Assembly (NCBI GenBank): GCA_965651695.1
Contig: CBFGTI010000030.1
Location: forward strand, 1 to 42,220
DNA: 42,220 nucleotides
From: Imperialibacter sp965651695
Lineage (GTDB): Bacteria > Bacteroidota > Bacteroidia > Cytophagales > Cyclobacteriaceae
Direction of reading: 5' to 3'
Positions 40,851 through 42,220 of the stretch are shown here, piece by piece. Both the position numbers and the translations under genes were made by a program. The notes below the pieces were generated by a model, which was given only the letters and a program-made list of their open reading frames with translations, ran no database searches and was not told the origin of the DNA. Each line of letters opens with the position of its first letter. Within the stretch, counting starts at the first letter, position 1.

Positions 40851-41642
40851 ATGAACATAGTGCCAGCCAAAGCGCTTCTTCTTTTTGCTCTGACAGCATT
40901 GGCGGCCACTCCCGCCGAGCCTGTTCCGGGTATGGTGAGGGTGGAAGGTGGCGAACTCATTTCCTTCTTCGAAACAAGCGGGGAGCGGACAATTGAGGTA
41001 GTCTCTTTTTTGATGGACGAATACGCCGTTACCAACGAGCAGTTTGCCTCGTTCGTTAAAGAATACCCCCAATGGTCGAAAGCTAAGATTGCCAAACTCT
41101 TTGCTGATGGTGGCTACCTGAAGCATTGGACGCCGGAGCAGGACTTTGAAACGATAAAAAAAAGCCCTGTTACCAACGTTTCGTGGCACGCCGCCAATGC
41201 CTACTGCAAGTGCCAGGGTAAGCGACTGCCCACCATGGCAGAGTGGGAATATGCGGCGGGAGCTGGTATAGAAAACGACAAGCGCCCGCTGTCGAAGGTC
41301 ATTCTGGAGTGGTATAGCAAACCAACACCGCCTTACGTGCCGGCAGTCGGGTCCGGGTTCAAAAACAACTTTGGGTTGCACGACATGCATGGCCTTATAT
41401 GGGAGTGGGTTTCCGACTTCAACAGCATTGTTATGGACAGCGATTCGCGAAGCAACAGTTCTTTGAAGCGGGATCTTTATTGTGCCTCGGGATCTTTTGG
41501 GGCAGCCGATCAGGAAGATTACGCAACCTTTATGCGGTTTGCTTTTCGCAGCAGCCTGCAGTCTAAATACACGGTGGGCAACCTGGGCTTCAGATGTGCA
41601 ATGGACGTTGAGCAGGGATCGGAAATGCCTGCCAATGATTGA
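40851..41642 (+). CDS. nirV: NirV-like formylglycine-generating-enzyme-fold protein without the catalytic cysteines
   Basis: A 263-residue exported protein of the FGE-sulfatase fold (SUMF1), with signal peptide AKALLLFALTALAATPAEP. Family segments are MVRVEGGELISFF, FLMDEYAVTNEQFASFVKEYPQWS, PVTNVSWHAANAYCKCQGKRLPTMAEWEYAA, GLHDMHGLIWEWVSDF and VGNLGFRCAM. In active FGE two cysteines lie after the RGGS segment; here that stretch reads CASGSFGAADQEDYATFMRF, with no such pair. It should therefore lack oxidase activity and act as a binding or maturation factor, as proposed for NirV proteins next to nirK. It starts 4 bp after nirK, so coexpression is certain. Confidence 0.85.
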   Translation: MNIVPAKALLLFALTALAATPAEPVPGMVRVEGGELISFFETSGERTIEVVSFLMDEYAVTNEQFASFVKEYPQWSKAKIAKLFADGGYLKHWTPEQDFETIKKSPVTNVSWHAANAYCKCQGKRLPTMAEWEYAAGAGIENDKRPLSKVILEWYSKPTPPYVPAVGSGFKNNFGLHDMHGLIWEWVSDFNSIVMDSDSRSNSSLKRDLYCASGSFGAADQEDYATFMRFAFRSSLQSKYTVGNLGFRCAMDVEQGSEMPAND

Positions 41643-41657
41643 GTTATACAGTCTGTT

Positions 41658-42220
41658 ATGTTAAAAAAATTTTTTGTAAAAAAAGTCCTGGCAATCACGC
41701 TGGTTATTTATGCTGCCTCATGTGCCAGCCCCACGCAAGAAGAAGCGGCGGAAAGTGGCGAAGTGCTGTCGAACGAAATCCATGAAGAGTCTCTTTACCA
41801 GCTGGCAGGGGAGTGGCATAGCCATAAAGGCGATACATTGCGGTTGCAGAGCCTGCAGGGGAAGCTGCCGGTAATGGTGATGCTGTTTACCCACTGCCCG
41901 TTTGCTTGTCCGCGAATTGTGGCAAATGTGAAAGAAATTGAAGAGCAACTGCCTGCCGGTAGCAAGGATGAAGTGGTGTTTGTAATGGTTTCGTTTGACT
42001 CGGAAAGAGACAATCCGGAGCGGCTTAGAGCATTTGCCCGGGAGATGGACCTGGGGGAAAACTGGCTGCTTTTACATGGAAACGAGCAGGACGTGCGGGA
42101 GCTATCGATGGTACTTGGCGTGAATTACAAGAAACAAGCCGGTGGCGATTTTGCCCATTCCAACCTCATTACACTTTTGGATAAAAAAGGGAGAATTGCT
42201 GAAAGTGTTGAAGGATTGGG
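41658..42220 (+). CDS. SCO1/SenC-type copper chaperone lipoprotein (3' end beyond window)
   Basis: The first 187 residues of a gene leaving the window at its right edge. The leader MLKKFFVKKVLAITLVIYAASC ends in a lipobox (AASC). The thioredoxin-like SCO domain has CPFAC (C-x3-C copper-binding pair, in FTHCPFACPRIV) and the conserved His in FAHSNLITLL. SCO proteins deliver copper to oxidases or reductases. Placed 15 bp after nirV, it most likely supplies copper to NirK. The stop codon lies outside the window. Confidence 0.9.
   Translation, partial: MLKKFFVKKVLAITLVIYAASCASPTQEEAAESGEVLSNEIHEESLYQLAGEWHSHKGDTLRLQSLQGKLPVMVMLFTHCPFACPRIVANVKEIEEQLPAGSKDEVVFVMVSFDSERDNPERLRAFAREMDLGENWLLLHGNEQDVRELSMVLGVNYKKQAGGDFAHSNLITLLDKKGRIAESVEGL

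Overview
The window looks like a chromosomal segment of a Bacteroidota bacterium, probably Cytophagales-like. The signs are abundant Tat/lipoprotein leaders on sugar enzymes, an ECF sigma/membrane protein/outer-membrane protein operon, PVC-type cytochrome and VCBS proteins, weak Shine-Dalgarno signals, and promoter elements of the Bacteroidota -7 type (TAnnTTTG). This placement is inference from gene content. No rRNA, tRNA, CRISPR array, insertion sequence or prophage was recognised.

Positions 1-9,500 form a carbohydrate and housekeeping region. It holds a truncated outer-membrane lipoprotein, two Tat-exported xylose-isomerase-like TIM-barrel proteins separated by a hairpin terminator, a DinB-like protein, a RelB/RelE-type toxin-antitoxin pair, RNase HII, a Tat-exported Gfo/Idh/MocA oxidoreductase, a ROK sugar kinase, and a flavin amine oxidase lipoprotein overlapping an outer-membrane protein gene.

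Positions 9,500-21,250 hold a MATE exporter, a NUDIX hydrolase with an altered Nudix box, an ECF-sigma operon with a clear terminator, a beta-CASP metallo-beta-lactamase with a small lipoprotein, OsmC plus a small partner, a TPR-YaiO outer-membrane protein, an acyl-ACP thioesterase, and an M20 peptidase with a substituted metal ligand. A decayed HicA toxin gene follows. Positions 21,400-26,554 hold a 1036-residue PVC-type dehydrogenase/cytochrome c lipoprotein, a VCBS-repeat protein, two unusual intergenic repeat structures and a YfcE-type phosphodiesterase.

Positions 26,590-42,220 are the most interesting part: a denitrification and nitric-oxide defence island. One operon encodes quinol NO reductase (NorZ), quinolinate synthase (NadA) and an adenosylcobalamin-dependent ribonucleotide reductase. 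A PTPS/QueD-like pterin enzyme diverges from it. A second operon encodes an unrecognised cysteine-rich 610-residue protein and an Rrf2 regulator, and diverges from a PLP decarboxylase. A third operon encodes the Fe-S repair protein Ric/YtfE, a hemerythrin, a second Rrf2 regulator and a truncated haemoglobin. It diverges from nirK (copper nitrite reductase fused to cytochrome c), nirV and a SCO-type copper chaperone.

All three divergent intergenic regions of the island carry the same palindrome, approximately AATAAAAGA-N8-TCTTTTATT, which in four of five directions lies 2-6 bp upstream of a TAnnTTTG -7 element. I read this as the operator of a local Rrf2 (NsrR-like, three-cysteine) regulon that joins nitrite/NO reduction, NO damage repair, O2-independent dNTP synthesis, NAD synthesis, a pterin enzyme and at least one uncharacterised protein.
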